A stretch of DNA of 64,000 bases from Deltaproteobacteria bacterium (GTDB lineage Bacteria; Myxococcota; Myxococcia; Myxococcales; 40CM-4-68-19): NCBI GenBank assembly GCA_005879535.1, contig VBKI01000050.1, positions 1-64,000 on the forward strand. Reading direction: 5' to 3'. The first letter of the stretch is position 1; each line of letters opens with the position of its first letter. The position numbers were made by a program, and so were the translations under genes. Below, piece after piece: positions 32,224 to 42,798 of the stretch. The notes under the pieces are model-generated. The model did no database searches. It saw only the letters and a list, made by a program, of their open reading frames with translations, and was not told the origin of the DNA.

Positions 32224-34439
32224 GCATCGGCGCGCGCTTTCCCAAGTCGGACGGCGTCGCGAAGGCCGACGGCTCCGGGATCTATGCCGACGACATCTCG
32301 CTCCCGCGGATGCTGTACGCGAAGATCCTCCGCTCCCCGCACGCGCACGCCCGCATCCGCGGGATCGACCTCGGCGCTGCGCTGGCGCATCCGGGCGTGG
32401 TGGCGACGCTTGTCGGCGCCGAGCTGCCGGCAAAGTACGGCGTCATTCCCTGGACGCAGGACGAGACGGCGCTGGCGGTGGAGAAGGTGCGCCATGTCGG
32501 AGACGCCGTCGCCTGTGTCGCGGCGGTCGACGAGCGGACGGCGGACGAGGCGCTGGCGCTCATCCAGGTCGACTACGAGGTCCTTCCGGCGGTGCTCTCG
32601 CCCGAGGACGCTCTCGAGCATCCGGAAATCAAGGTCAACGAGAAGGCGAAGATCGGCAACATCACCAAGCACGTCCACCTCCAGTTCGGCGAGGTGGACG
32701 AGGCGGTCGCCTCGGCGGCCGCGGTGGCGCGCGAGACGTACCGGTACGCCGGCTCCACGCACGTCCCCATCGAGCCGCATTGCGCCGTCGCGCGCATCGA
32801 CGCCGACGGCAACCTCACCGTCTGGAGCTCGACGCAGATTCCCCATTACGTGCACCGCGAGCTGTCGCGCGTGCTCGGGCTGCCCCAGAGCAAGGTGCGG
32901 GTCATCCAGCCGCTGTTGGGCGGCGCCTTCGGCGGCAAGAGCGACCCGTTCGCGCTGGAGTTCTGCGTCGCCAAGCTGGCGATGAAGACCGGCCGGCCGG
33001 TGAAGATCCTCTACACCCGCGAGGAAGTCTTCTACGCGCACCGGGGCCGGCACCCGATGAAGATGGACGTGACGCTGGCGCTGGACGCGGACGGCCGCAT
33101 CTCCGCCGTGGACAACAAGATCCTCATCGACGGCGGCGCATACGCTTCGTTCGGGCTGGTCACCGCGTACTACGCGGGCCAGCTTCTGACCGGCCCCTAC
33201 CGTTTCGGGACCTATCGCTTCGACAGCTACCGCATGTACACGAACAAGCCGCCCTGCGGTCCCAAGCGGGGTCACGGGTCGGTCCAGCCGCGCTTCGCCT
33301 TCGAGGTCGCGCTCGACGAGGCCGCCGAGAAGCTCGGGATCGATCCCATGGAGGTGCGGCGGCGCAACTTCATCGGCGAGTTCGTGGAGACGGTGAACGG
33401 CCAGAAGATCACCTCCAACGGCTTCCTCAAGTGCCTGGAGCTGGTGGAGAAGGCCTCGGCCTGGAAGGAGCGCCACGGGAAGCTCGGCCGCGGGCGCGGG
33501 CTTGGGGTCGCGGGCTCGATGTACATCAGCGGCACCGCATATCCCGTCTACCCGAACGAGATGCCGCAGAGCGGGGTGCTGGTGAAGCTGGACCGTTCCG
33601 GCCGGGTCGCGATCTTCAGCGGCGCCTCCGACATCGGCCAGGGCGTGAACACGCTGCTCTGCCAGATCGCCGCAGAAGAGCTGCACTGCGATCCGTACGA
33701 CGTGACCGTCGTCGCCGCGGACACCGACCTGACGCCGGTGGATCTCGGCGCCTACTCCAGCCGCGTGACGTTCATGGTCGGCCTCGCCGCCCGCGAGGCC
33801 TGCCAGAAGCTGGCGGCGAAGCTGCGCGCGGCGGGAGGGTCCACGTTCGCCGAGGCGTGTCAGAAGGCGGAGGCGGCGGAAGGCGCGCCGCTGGCGGCCG
33901 CCGGCGGATACCGGACGCAGAAGCTCGGCGGCGACTACCGCGGCGGCACCATCGGCGCCTCCCCGGCGTACTCGTTCACCGCCCACGTCGCGGAAGTCTC
34001 GGTGGACGAGGAGACCGGCATCTGGAAGGTGGAGCGGATCTGGGCGGCGCACGACTGCGGCAAGGCGCTGAACCCGACGCTCGTCGAGGGACAGATCGAA
34101 GGCAGCGTCTACATGGGCGCGGCCGAGGCGCAGATGGAGGAGATGGTCTACAACGACAAGGGACTGTTGTTCGGACCGTCGCTCCTCGACTACCGCATCC
34201 CCACCAGCCTCGACACGCCGGATCTGGACTCGTACATCGTCGAGAGCAACGACCCCGGCGGCCCCTACGGCGCGAAGGAGGCCGGGGAGGGCCCGCTGCA
34301 TCCGGCGATTCCGGCCATCGCCAACGCCATCCACGACGCCTGCGGGATCCGCATCCGCGAGCTGCCCTTCTATCCGCAGCGCATCCTCAAGCTGCTCCGC
34401 GAGCGCGGCCGCCGCGGCGAGGAGCGGGTCGCCTCATGA
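32220..34439 (+). CDS. hcrA: Molybdenum hydroxylase large (molybdopterin-binding) subunit
   Basis: 739 residues from GTG 32220, close to the ~770 of 4-hydroxybenzoyl-CoA reductase alpha. The fumarylacetoacetase-like 'a/b hammerhead' domain opens with ADGSGIYADDISLPRML. The Mo-binding regions show GGAFGGKSDPFALE, CGPKRGHGSVQPRFAFE, GASDIGQGVNTLL and, near the end, GPYGAKEAGEGPLHPAIPAI, where the Glu of AGEGP is the expected catalytic base. No twin-arginine signal is present, so the complex is cytosolic. The natural substrate may be an aromatic CoA thioester, judged from the partner FAD subunit; no ligase gene for making one is in the window. Confidence 0.85.
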   Translation: MSIGARFPKSDGVAKADGSGIYADDISLPRMLYAKILRSPHAHARIRGIDLGAALAHPGVVATLVGAELPAKYGVIPWTQDETALAVEKVRHVGDAVACVAAVDERTADEALALIQVDYEVLPAVLSPEDALEHPEIKVNEKAKIGNITKHVHLQFGEVDEAVASAAAVARETYRYAGSTHVPIEPHCAVARIDADGNLTVWSSTQIPHYVHRELSRVLGLPQSKVRVIQPLLGGAFGGKSDPFALEFCVAKLAMKTGRPVKILYTREEVFYAHRGRHPMKMDVTLALDADGRISAVDNKILIDGGAYASFGLVTAYYAGQLLTGPYRFGTYRFDSYRMYTNKPPCGPKRGHGSVQPRFAFEVALDEAAEKLGIDPMEVRRRNFIGEFVETVNGQKITSNGFLKCLELVEKASAWKERHGKLGRGRGLGVAGSMYISGTAYPVYPNEMPQSGVLVKLDRSGRVAIFSGASDIGQGVNTLLCQIAAEELHCDPYDVTVVAADTDLTPVDLGAYSSRVTFMVGLAAREACQKLAAKLRAAGGSTFAEACQKAEAAEGAPLAAAGGYRTQKLGGDYRGGTIGASPAYSFTAHVAEVSVDEETGIWKVERIWAAHDCGKALNPTLVEGQIEGSVYMGAAEAQMEEMVYNDKGLLFGPSLLDYRIPTSLDTPDLDSYIVESNDPGGPYGAKEAGEGPLHPAIPAIANAIHDACGIRIRELPFYPQRILKLLRERGRRGEERVAS

Positions 34440-35413
34440 TGACGCTGCCCGACCTGACCGTGCTGCGCCCCGCCTCGGTGGCGGAGGCGGTGGAGGCGCT
34501 GCGCGCGAACCCCGGGGCGCGGCTGCTCGCCGGCGGGACCGACATCGTGCCGAATCTCAAGTACGGCATGTACGACACGCGCCACCTCGTCGCCCTTCGC
34601 GGTCTCTCCCGGGAGCTGCGCTACGTGCGCGAGGAGTCAGGGGACGTGCTGCTCGGCGCGCTCTGCAACATCGAGGAGCTGGCGCACAGCGAGGTCGTCA
34701 AGGCGCGGCTTCCCGCGCTGGCCGACGCCTGCAGGCAGATCGCCGGCCCGCAGTTGCGACGGATGGGGACGCTGGGCGGCAACCTCTGCCTCGACACCCG
34801 CTGCGTCTACATCAACCAGACCTATTTCTGGCGCAGCGCCCTCGGCTTCTGCCTGAAGAAGGACGGCAGCCTCTGCCACGTCGTGGCGGGCGGACAGCGG
34901 TGTGTGGCCGCGGCCTCGAACGATACGGCGCCGGTACTGCTGTCCCTCGACGCCACGGTGAAGACGGTCTCGCCGCGGGGCGGCCGCGTCATCCCGCTGC
35001 GGGAGTTCTACCTCGCCGACGGCATCCACAACACGGTGATCGAGCCCGACGAGCTGTTGACCGAAGTGCGCGTGCCCGCGGCGGCGTCGCAGCGGAGGCA
35101 GGCGTTTGCGAAGCTGCGCACGCGCGCCGCCATCGACTTTCCCGCTCTGAACCTGGCGGTCGCGCTCGAGCTGGACGGCAAGTCGGTGCGCTCGGTGGCG
35201 CTCGCGGTGGGCGCGTTGGCGGCGCGACCGGCGCTGATCAAGGGCCTCGAGGATCTGCAGGGGCGTCCGGCCGACGCACGCTTTGCCGAAGAGCTGGGCC
35301 GCCGGGCGCACAAGCAGTGCAAGCCTCTCACGAACATCGGCGTCGATCCCGATTGGCGGCGTGAGATCCTGCCCGTGCTGGTGCGCAGGGCTACGTTACG
35401 GGCTCTGGGTTAG
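34436..35413 (+). CDS. hcrB: Molybdenum hydroxylase FAD subunit with [4Fe-4S] insertion (4-hydroxybenzoyl-CoA reductase beta type)
   Basis: 325 residues, ATGA overlap with the large subunit. FAD-binding phrases are LLAGGTDIVPNLKYG and RMGTLGGNLCLDTRC. Between them and NDTAPVLLSLDA lies an insertion bearing C123, C139, C147 and C156 (also C118). The spacing 16-8-9 equals that recalled for the four [4Fe-4S] ligands of Thauera 4-hydroxybenzoyl-CoA reductase beta. This insertion is the distinguishing feature of that enzyme, in which electrons run from ferredoxin to the Mo site for reductive dehydroxylation. Its presence is the best evidence that this operon is HcrABC-like rather than xanthine or CO dehydrogenase. 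The end overlaps the opposing ferritin-like gene by 18 bases. Confidence 0.88.
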   Translation: MMTLPDLTVLRPASVAEAVEALRANPGARLLAGGTDIVPNLKYGMYDTRHLVALRGLSRELRYVREESGDVLLGALCNIEELAHSEVVKARLPALADACRQIAGPQLRRMGTLGGNLCLDTRCVYINQTYFWRSALGFCLKKDGSLCHVVAGGQRCVAAASNDTAPVLLSLDATVKTVSPRGGRVIPLREFYLADGIHNTVIEPDELLTEVRVPAAASQRRQAFAKLRTRAAIDFPALNLAVALELDGKSVRSVALAVGALAARPALIKGLEDLQGRPADARFAEELGRRAHKQCKPLTNIGVDPDWRREILPVLVRRATLRALG

Positions 35414-36232
35414 CCGCGGGCGCACCACGCCGGGATCGCGCAGGTACGTCTCCGTCAGCCGCTTTCTGGGCAAGAGCCGCAGCGGCGCGCTCACGATCGA
35501 CGTGGCATACGCTTCCGCGACGGCGAGCGCCTTTGCGGCCGCGCCGAGCTCCGCCAACGGCTTCGTCAATACCCCCATCCGCAACAGCCGCCGTTCCGCG
35601 CAGGCGACCGAGAAGCGGAGGAACTCCGGAAGTTGCGAGAGCACTTCGTGCTCCGGCAGCCGCTTGCGCATGAAGCTCGCCAGACGGCGGACCGCCCACA
35701 TCGAGACCAACGACAGCCCCAGCAGACGCCGGCGCAGCGCTGGACGTCCGCGGATCGCTTCCATCGTGCGCTGCTCGCCGAACTCGACGTGCCGCTCCTC
35801 CTGCTTGACGGCGCGGGAGAGGATGGCGCGGATCTCCTCGTGATCGACGGTGTCGATCACGCCGTACAGAGCCATCAGCACGAAGCCCTCGCCGAGCGCC
35901 ATCTCCAGGCAGACGTGCTCCTCGAAGCTGCCGGGCATCATTCCCGTGCTGAGGAACCGCACCATGCGGTGCGCCGGCGCGGGCGGCTCGCCGAGCAGCT
36001 CGAGGATCCGGACGAAGTTCTCGACGTGCTGGAACTCCTCGACTGCCTGGCGGGAGAAGAAGCGGGCGGCCTCCAGGTCCGGTGCCCGGTACAGCCAGTG
36101 TCCGCACTGGATCCCCGTCACCTCGCCGTACAGGAACTGGTTCGTCATCCAGCCGAGCAGGCGCCGGTCGCGATCCGGGTGCAGCCGCGCTCCGCGGAAA
36201 TCGAACGTCATCTCTTCCCGCGAGAGCAGCAT
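35396..36232 (-). CDS. Ferritin-like di-iron superfamily protein
   Basis: About 278 residues from ATG 36232 (MLLSREEMTFDFRGARL); a start 39 bases upstream is possible. The central four-helix bundle has two E-x-x-H pairs, EEFQHVENF and KQEERHVEFGEQ, plus additional acidic helix positions (FEEHVCLEMALGEGF), as in di-iron oxygenases and ferritin-like proteins. The C-terminal ~90 residues form further amphipathic, basic helices. It may be an oxygenase, oxidase or iron store; its place beside an iron-sulphur molybdoenzyme is suggestive but not proof. The start is about 70 bases from that of the divergent unknown gene at 36306. Confidence 0.7.
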   Translation of the reverse strand: MLLSREEMTFDFRGARLHPDRDRRLLGWMTNQFLYGEVTGIQCGHWLYRAPDLEAARFFSRQAVEEFQHVENFVRILELLGEPPAPAHRMVRFLSTGMMPGSFEEHVCLEMALGEGFVLMALYGVIDTVDHEEIRAILSRAVKQEERHVEFGEQRTMEAIRGRPALRRRLLGLSLVSMWAVRRLASFMRKRLPEHEVLSQLPEFLRFSVACAERRLLRMGVLTKPLAELGAAAKALAVAEAYATSIVSAPLRLLPRKRLTETYLRDPGVVRPRLTQSP

Positions 36233-36305
36233 GTGGGGAAAGTTAGCACGTGTCGGCGCCCGGCTCGGCACTTGCGGAGGCGCTGCTTAGGGGTACCATC
36301 CTGCG

Positions 36306-37115
36306 ATGCGCAGGTTGCACGACGAGCTCCGCGAGATCCGTGTTCCCTCGGAACAGCTCGCCCGCTGGGCGCTCGAGACACCGGTCGCGTTGCAGGAGGC
36401 CACGGCCGTCGCGCTCGCTTTCCTGGTCCATGCCGAGCACGCCGCGGCGACGCTGCTGCCGGTGCCGACGCTCCTGCGCAGCGAGCAGGCCATCCTCGAT
36501 CCCGACGGTTTCCTCCGGCAGCCTCGGGGCGCCGTGGAGCACTTCCGGCTGCGCGCCCACCGCGCCATCGCCTGGATGGACCTGTTCATCTTCTTCCGCG
36601 AGCGCTTTCCGGTTCCGGCGCAGCGGCATACCCCGGACGCGCTCTACAACATGGGCCAGCTGTTCGGCAGCCACGGCGACGAGGTGGAAGCGGCCGTCGA
36701 CCTGCTCATCCGCGAGTGCGTGATGGCGGAGATCGAGGAGATCCTTTCGCGCACCTTGACCTACCCGCCACTGCAGATGCTGCTGCAGATCCTCCGGGAG
36801 ACCGACCCGCAGCGCAGCGCCGAGGCGCGGCGCCTCGCCGCACCCATCCTGGGGGATCTCTCCGGCGCCCGGCTCTGGAAGGTGCGGACGCGGCTGGTCA
36901 CCACCAGCACCCGCGCGCTGCTCGCCGCAAAGCCGTTGCTCGACGAGGTCGAGCGCGGGGGGCTGAAGGTTGACCGGACCCGGGCTGCGCGCGGATTTGC
37001 CCGCCGATTGGAAGAGGCAATCTCCGAATTGCCGGCTGCTTCGGTGCTGCAATCCATCCTGCGGCAACTCGCCGGATCTGCCGATGGCGACGCTTCGCGT
37101 CAGCCGCCCGCCTGA
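36306..37115 (+). CDS. Helical protein of unknown function
   Basis: 269 residues, predicted all-helical and soluble, with no signal peptide. It starts MRRLHDELREIRVPSEQ and includes AVALAFLVHAEHAAATLLPVP, HRAIAWMDLFIFFRERF and LLIRECVMAEIEEILSRTL. The N-terminal two-thirds contains several E/H pairs but no complete metal motif that I trust. I do not recognise a family. It is divergent from the ferritin-like gene, and a tiny gene lies convergently at its end. Confidence 0.65.
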   Translation: MRRLHDELREIRVPSEQLARWALETPVALQEATAVALAFLVHAEHAAATLLPVPTLLRSEQAILDPDGFLRQPRGAVEHFRLRAHRAIAWMDLFIFFRERFPVPAQRHTPDALYNMGQLFGSHGDEVEAAVDLLIRECVMAEIEEILSRTLTYPPLQMLLQILRETDPQRSAEARRLAAPILGDLSGARLWKVRTRLVTTSTRALLAAKPLLDEVERGGLKVDRTRAARGFARRLEEAISELPAASVLQSILRQLAGSADGDASRQPPA

Positions 37116-37124
37116 TAGATTGGC

Positions 37125-37262
37125 TCAGCGCCCTCTCTCCGCGTAGATATGCCCCCGCGGGGGACCGAATTTCCACATGCTGGCGACGCCCGCCGCCATC
37201 AGGCAGAGGAGTCCGGCGACGAGCAACCAGATCGTCTGGCGCGGAGGAAGCAGCCGGCGCAT
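37125..37262 (-). CDS. Small single-pass membrane protein (45 residues)
   Basis: ATG 37262 to TGA 37125. The chain begins with a basic segment (MRRLLPPRQT), has one clear membrane helix (IWLLVAGLLCLMAAGVASMW) and ends with a short polar tail (FGPPRGHIYAERGR). Third codon positions are nearly all G or C, as in real genes here. No ribosome-binding site is obvious. It fills the otherwise empty gap between the unknown protein and the efflux operon, but it could be chance. Confidence 0.45.
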   Translation of the reverse strand: MRRLLPPRQTIWLLVAGLLCLMAAGVASMWKFGPPRGHIYAERGR

Positions 37263-37360
37263 ACGTCGCCATCGTAACTCCGCACCGATTCGAAGTCACA
37301 TCCCGCAAACGAAATAGCGGTGGGCCCGTGTCGTAGAGGCGGCAACCGCGGAGGTTTGTC

Positions 37361-38095
37361 TTGATCGTGTCGAGCGAAGCCGAGCTCCCACAACCCACGC
37401 GTGCCGCGCCGCCAGCCCTGGTGGCGTTGGTGGCGCCGGATTCCGGCATGGAGCGGCAGGCCAAGGTGGGCAAGGCGGGGCTGGCGGTGGCCATCGCCAT
37501 CGCTTGCTCGCTGTTCGCGGCCTTTGGCCATTCCATGCGCGTCGACGCGCAGTCCGCGACGCTGCAGAAGCTGGACGCGGCAGGTCAGCTCGCTTCGATG
37601 AGCGACCGGGCCATCGAGGACGAGACGCGCAATGCCGAGCGCCTGTTCCAGGTGATGCGCGTCGCCTGGGGAGCGCTGGAGACGCCCGTCTTCCTTCTGC
37701 TCGGCGCGCTCGCCGTGGTCGTCCTGGTGTGGTTCCTGCGGGGCAAGGTGAAGGGGCGGGGAGTATTCCCTGTCGCGGCAGCTGTTCTTCTCCCCGGCGC
37801 CATCGCCAACCTGCTCGACGGCATCACGGCGCTACGCCAGGAGTCCCTGCCCGCGGGCCCAGCCGTCCTGACTCCGCGGAACGTCAGCGCGGTCCTTGCG
37901 GCCCTCGGGCACACGCTGTCGGGCGCCGCCCTGAAGCTCGGCAATGCAATCGACTTCTTCTCGCTCTGGGCCGCGGTCATGATGGCGTTTGGCGTGGCGG
38001 CGGTGGGGGACGTGTCCGCGAAGCGCGCGCTGATCGGGACGCTCGCCGCCTGGCTCTGTCTTCGGCTGGTCGTCAGCGTCGCAATGGGGGGATAG
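37361..38095 (+). CDS. YIP1-like membrane protein heading the efflux operon
   Basis: 244 residues from TTG 37361, with GGAGG six bases upstream. Five or so membrane segments are seen (GLAVAIAIACSLFAAFG; VFLLLGALAVVVLVWFLRG; VFPVAAAVLLPGAIANLLDG; AIDFFSLWAAVMMAFGVAAVG; LIGTLAAWLCLRLVVSVA). The pattern of a charged loop followed by short hydrophobic hairpins resembles YIP1-domain proteins, which often precede TolC/MacAB-type genes in myxobacteria and acidobacteria. The role is unknown; it may help assembly. A gap of only two bases separates it from the TolC gene. Confidence 0.6.
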   Translation: MIVSSEAELPQPTRAAPPALVALVAPDSGMERQAKVGKAGLAVAIAIACSLFAAFGHSMRVDAQSATLQKLDAAGQLASMSDRAIEDETRNAERLFQVMRVAWGALETPVFLLLGALAVVVLVWFLRGKVKGRGVFPVAAAVLLPGAIANLLDGITALRQESLPAGPAVLTPRNVSAVLAALGHTLSGAALKLGNAIDFFSLWAAVMMAFGVAAVGDVSAKRALIGTLAAWLCLRLVVSVAMGG

Positions 38096-38097
38096 CG

Positions 38098-39405
38098 GTG
38101 GTCCGCGGATTCATCTTTGCAATGATTGTCTCGGCCGCTGCGGTGGCGCAGCCTCCTCCTCTCACCCTGGACGACGCGGTGAAGCTCGCGCTGCAGCGCA
38201 ATTCGGATCTGCAGCGCCAGATCCTGCTCACCCTCTCGGCCGAGCAAGACCGCGTCATCGCCCGCTCCGCCGTCCTGCCCCGTCTTGACTTCAACGCGTC
38301 CGTCGGACGGACGCGACAGGGCGCCGGCGACGTCGTCGTCTCCGGCGTGTCTTTTCCGCAGTCGGCCTCGAACTTCAGCAGCGGCAGCGCCGGTCTCAAT
38401 CTCCGCCAGTTGATCTTCGACGGCGGCAAGTGGTGGAACAACGTCTCGGCCGCCAACCTCGCCTTCGACGCCAACGTGGCGCAAGTCGATGAGCAGCGGC
38501 TGCAGATTACCTACCTGGTCGAGCAGCGCTTCTACGAGTTGGTGCGCGCACAGCGACAATTGCTGGTGCTGTCCGACGCGGCGAAGCGCAGCCGCGACCA
38601 GGCCGATTACACGCAGCGCCTGTTCGAGGGCGGCCGCGCCACGCAGGCGGACGTATACGCGGCGCGGGCGAATCGCGACAACGACGAAGTCACGCGGCTC
38701 GGCCAGGAGCGCCAGGTCGAGCTGGCGCGCGCCGACCTTTCCGTCGCTATCGGCCTCGATCCCGGGGCGCCCCTGACCGTCGCGGAGCCCCGCAACATGC
38801 TCGCCGCGCCTAATCAGCCTCCCCAGCTGCAACCTGCCGTCGAGCAGGCCCTGACCAATCGGCCCAGTCTCAAGGCGTTCGCGCTGACGGCTGAGTCCAA
38901 CCGCAAGCTCGCCAGCGCGGCACAAGGCGATTATTGGCCGACGGTCTCGGTGAACGGTTTCTGGCAGCGCGGCACGCGCGATGACCTGAACAAGCTCTTC
39001 GAGACGCCCGCTCGCGAAAGCCAGGCCGGGTGGAGCTTCAACCTGAGCTGGAACTTGTTCAACGGCCTTTCGACCCAGGCCAACGTCCGCAAGGCGGAGC
39101 TCCAGACCGCGCTGGCGGAGAACGACCTGGCGAGCGGGCGGCGTGCAGTCGCCTCCGACGTCGAAAAGGCGGTGGCGCAGCTGGCAACAGCGCGCGCGCA
39201 GGTGCAGGTAGCGCAGCAGGCGGAGCAGACCGCGCGTGAAGGTCTGCGTCTTGCGCGCACGCGCCAGGAAGTGGGCGTGGGGACTCAGCTGGAAGTGCGG
39301 GACGCGGAGCTGAAGCTCACGCAGGCGCAGTTGAACGTCGTCGGATCACTGGTGGACGGCCGCGAGGCCGAGGCGGCCCTTCGCAGGGCACAGGGTGGAA
39401 CATGA
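38098..39405 (+). CDS. TolC-family outer-membrane efflux protein
   Basis: 435 residues from GTG 38098 with a signal peptide (FIFAMIVSAAAVAQ). It shows the TolC pattern of two long coiled-coil halves: LTLDDAVKLALQRNSDLQRQ starts the first repeat, GGRATQADVYAARANRDNDE its return helix, NRPSLKAFALTAESNRKLA the second repeat, and LRLARTRQEVGVGTQLEVRDAE the last return. WSFNLSWNLFNG is a barrel strand. Trimers form the outer-membrane exit duct for the adaptor and ABC transporter encoded next. The stop overlaps the adaptor start (ATGA). Confidence 0.92.
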   Translation: MVRGFIFAMIVSAAAVAQPPPLTLDDAVKLALQRNSDLQRQILLTLSAEQDRVIARSAVLPRLDFNASVGRTRQGAGDVVVSGVSFPQSASNFSSGSAGLNLRQLIFDGGKWWNNVSAANLAFDANVAQVDEQRLQITYLVEQRFYELVRAQRQLLVLSDAAKRSRDQADYTQRLFEGGRATQADVYAARANRDNDEVTRLGQERQVELARADLSVAIGLDPGAPLTVAEPRNMLAAPNQPPQLQPAVEQALTNRPSLKAFALTAESNRKLASAAQGDYWPTVSVNGFWQRGTRDDLNKLFETPARESQAGWSFNLSWNLFNGLSTQANVRKAELQTALAENDLASGRRAVASDVEKAVAQLATARAQVQVAQQAEQTAREGLRLARTRQEVGVGTQLEVRDAELKLTQAQLNVVGSLVDGREAEAALRRAQGGT

Positions 39406-40748
39406 CGAAGGGACGCTGGATCCTCGCCGGATTGGTGGTGGCGCTGGTGGGTTTCGCCACCGTGATGGGCTTGCGGCCGAAGGCGCCGCCGCCGGTGGAG
39501 GTGACCACTTCGGCGGCGAAGAAGGGGACCGTCACCCGGGTGGTGACGGCCGCCGGACACCTGCAGGCCCGCGAGACGGTGAAGGTGAGCAGCAACGTCA
39601 CCGGCGACCTGCTCTCCCTGAGCGTGAAGGAGGGCGATCACGTCAACCGCGGGCAGGTGCTGGGTCAGATCGACAAGCGCTTCTACGAGACGCAGGTGAC
39701 GCAGTTCCGCGGCGCGGTGGCCTCTGCGCGCGCGTCGATCGCCCAGATCGAGGTGGCCATCGAGCAGGACAAGCGCGACGTCGAGCGGATGAGGCGGCTG
39801 ACCGACGAGAGGCTGGCGAGCGCCGCCGAGCTGGACAAGCTGGTGACGCAGCTGAAGATGGACGAAGGCCGCCTCGCCGCGCAGAAGGAGCTGGTGGCGC
39901 AGAACGTCGGCCAGCTGGAGACCGCGCTCTACAACCTCTCGCGCGCGACGCTGACGGCGCCCATCGACGGCACCGTCCTCGAGCTCAGCCACAAGGTGGG
40001 CGAGCGCATCCGCGGCTCCGACTTCTCCGAGGACGTCGTGATGCTGATGGGTGGCCTCGCGGACATGGAGGTCAAGGCGGAGGTCGGGGAGCACGAGGTC
40101 GTGGCCATCCACGTCGGCGACGACACGGCGGTGGAGATCGACGCCATTCCCGACAAGCAGTTCAAGGGGCACGTGGTCGCGGTGGGCAAGAACGCCCAGA
40201 TCAAGAACCCCGGCACCGACGCGGAAGTGACCACCTTCTTCGTCCGCGTGGGGCTCGACGTTCCACCCGAGAGCGCGCTGCCGGGCATGTCCAGCGCGGT
40301 GTCGATCTCGACGGCCACGCACGACAACGTGGTGATGATCCCGATCCAGGCGGTCACCTCGCGCGAGGCGAAGAAGAAGGAGCAGAAAGCCGCGCCGCGC
40401 GAGGGCGAGATCAAGGTGGCCGACGCCACCACCACGACCGGGACCAGCGGGACGAACGGGGGGTACGGCAAGGACGATCCGCCCACCAAGGCGGCGACCG
40501 GCAAGCCCAAGCCGGTCAAGGTGGTCTTCGTGGTCGACAAGGACGGCGTGACGCAGATGCGCGAGGTGCAAACCGGCATCGCCAGCCGCACCGACGTGGA
40601 GGTGCTGAGCGGCATCGCCGAGGGCGAGACGGTGGTGGACGGCCCGTATCGGACGCTCGCCCGCGAGCTGCAGGAGGGCCAGAAGGTCAAGCCGCAGAAG
40701 CCCGGCCAGGGGGCCGGGGACAAGGGCCCTCAGGGCGGCCGTAGCTGA
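39402..40748 (+). CDS. Periplasmic adaptor (HlyD/MacA-like)
   Basis: 448 residues. An N-terminal anchor ([18 protein letters not shown]) is followed by the split lipoyl domain ([20 protein letters not shown] and [18 protein letters not shown]), a coiled-coil hairpin (residues ~105-190, [20 protein letters not shown]) and a beta-barrel domain. The C-terminal membrane-proximal domain contains a low-complexity insertion at about 325-365 rich in Lys, Thr and Gly ([27 protein letters not shown]) that ordinary MacA lacks. It bridges the ABC permeases and TolC. About 30 bases separate it from the ATPase gene. Confidence 0.92.
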   Translation: MTKGRWILAGLVVALVGFATVMGLRPKAPPPVEVTTSAAKKGTVTRVVTAAGHLQARETVKVSSNVTGDLLSLSVKEGDHVNRGQVLGQIDKRFYETQVTQFRGAVASARASIAQIEVAIEQDKRDVERMRRLTDERLASAAELDKLVTQLKMDEGRLAAQKELVAQNVGQLETALYNLSRATLTAPIDGTVLELSHKVGERIRGSDFSEDVVMLMGGLADMEVKAEVGEHEVVAIHVGDDTAVEIDAIPDKQFKGHVVAVGKNAQIKNPGTDAEVTTFFVRVGLDVPPESALPGMSSAVSISTATHDNVVMIPIQAVTSREAKKKEQKAAPREGEIKVADATTTTGTSGTNGGYGKDDPPTKAATGKPKPVKVVFVVDKDGVTQMREVQTGIASRTDVEVLSGIAEGETVVDGPYRTLARELQEGQKVKPQKPGQGAGDKGPQGGRS

Positions 40749-40777
40749 TCAGGCACTTGGCTACGGCCGGAGAACAC

Positions 40778-41556
<779 letters not shown>

Positions 41557-41560
<4 letters not shown>

Positions 41561-42798
41561 AAGGCATCCGGAGGTTTTTCGCGGAGCTGCGCGACGCGAT
41601 CGTGCAGGCGGCGTTTTCGCTCGTGTCGCACAAGCTCCGGGCGCTGTTGACCATCAGCGGGATCGCCATCGGCATCATGACGGTGATCCTGATCTTCATG
41701 GTGCAGGCGGGAATGTCGTCGAGCTTCGCCCGGCAGCTCAGCACACTGGGGCCGAATACCCTCTTCGTGCACAAGTGGAAGTGGGGCGTGAGCGGCAACG
41801 ACTGGTGGAAGTACAAGAACCGGCCGCACGTGAACATGCTCGACCTGCGCGCGCTGCAGGCGAACACGACTCTGCCGGTGGCCATCGCTCCCCTGGTGAA
41901 TACGCAAGCCACCGTCTCGTACGGCGGGAAGGACGTGAAAGGCGTCGACGTGCGCGGGACCACTGATGGTTATCTCGACGCCACCGGCTGGCAGATCCGG
42001 CGCGGACGCTTCCTGACGGCGCTGGACCAGGAGATCGGCGCCAACGTCTGCATCATCGGGGCGGACATCGAGGATGCCTACTTCAAGAGGCAGGAGCCGC
42101 TCGGTCAGCAGATCCGGGTAGGCCCCAACCTGCGCTGCAGCATCGTGGGCATCTTCGCGCGCAAGGGGAATGCGTTCGGGCAGACGCAGGACCTGCGGGT
42201 GATCCTCCCGCTGTCCGCCTTCATCCAGACCTTCGGCAGCAAGCGCGGCCTGGTGGTCGCCGTGGTGGCGCCGGAAGGCAAGGTGCGCGAGACCGAGGAC
42301 GAGGTCACCGCCGTGATGCGCAACGCGCGGCACCTGGCGCCAGACCAGGAGGAGAACTTCTCGGTCAACCGGCAGGACAAGCTGCTCGAAGGGTTCAACC
42401 AGATGATGATGGCCACCAACGTCACCGGCATCCTGGTGGGCATCATCACCGCCATCGTGGCCGGCATCGGGATCATGAACATCCTTTTGGTCTCGGTGAA
42501 GGAGCGCACGCGGGAGATCGGCATCCGGCGCGCGATCGGGGCGCGGCGGGGGACCATCCTCTGGCAGTTCCTCTGCGAGGCGGTGATGGTGGCGGTGGTG
42601 GGAGGGATGGTTGGGATCGTGCTCGCGTCGGGAGCGGCGTCAATCATCGATCTGATCTCGCCCTTGCCGGCGAGGGTGGATCCGCGCGTGATGCTCGGCG
42701 GGGTGATCGGGTCTGCAGTGCTGGGAATGGGATTCGGGCTCTGGCCTGCGCTGACGGCGGCGATGCTGCAGCCGATCGAGGCGCTGCGCTATGAGTGA
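41557..42798 (+). CDS. FtsX/MacB-type ABC permease, first of two
   Basis: 413 residues. The topology is that of MacB: TM1 ([20 protein letters not shown]), a ~220-residue periplasmic domain, then three TM helices ([60 protein letters not shown]). The phrase [18 protein letters not shown] is the cytosolic coupling region facing the ATPase. ATGA overlap with the ATPase gene. Its periplasmic domain differs substantially from that of the next permease. Confidence 0.93.
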
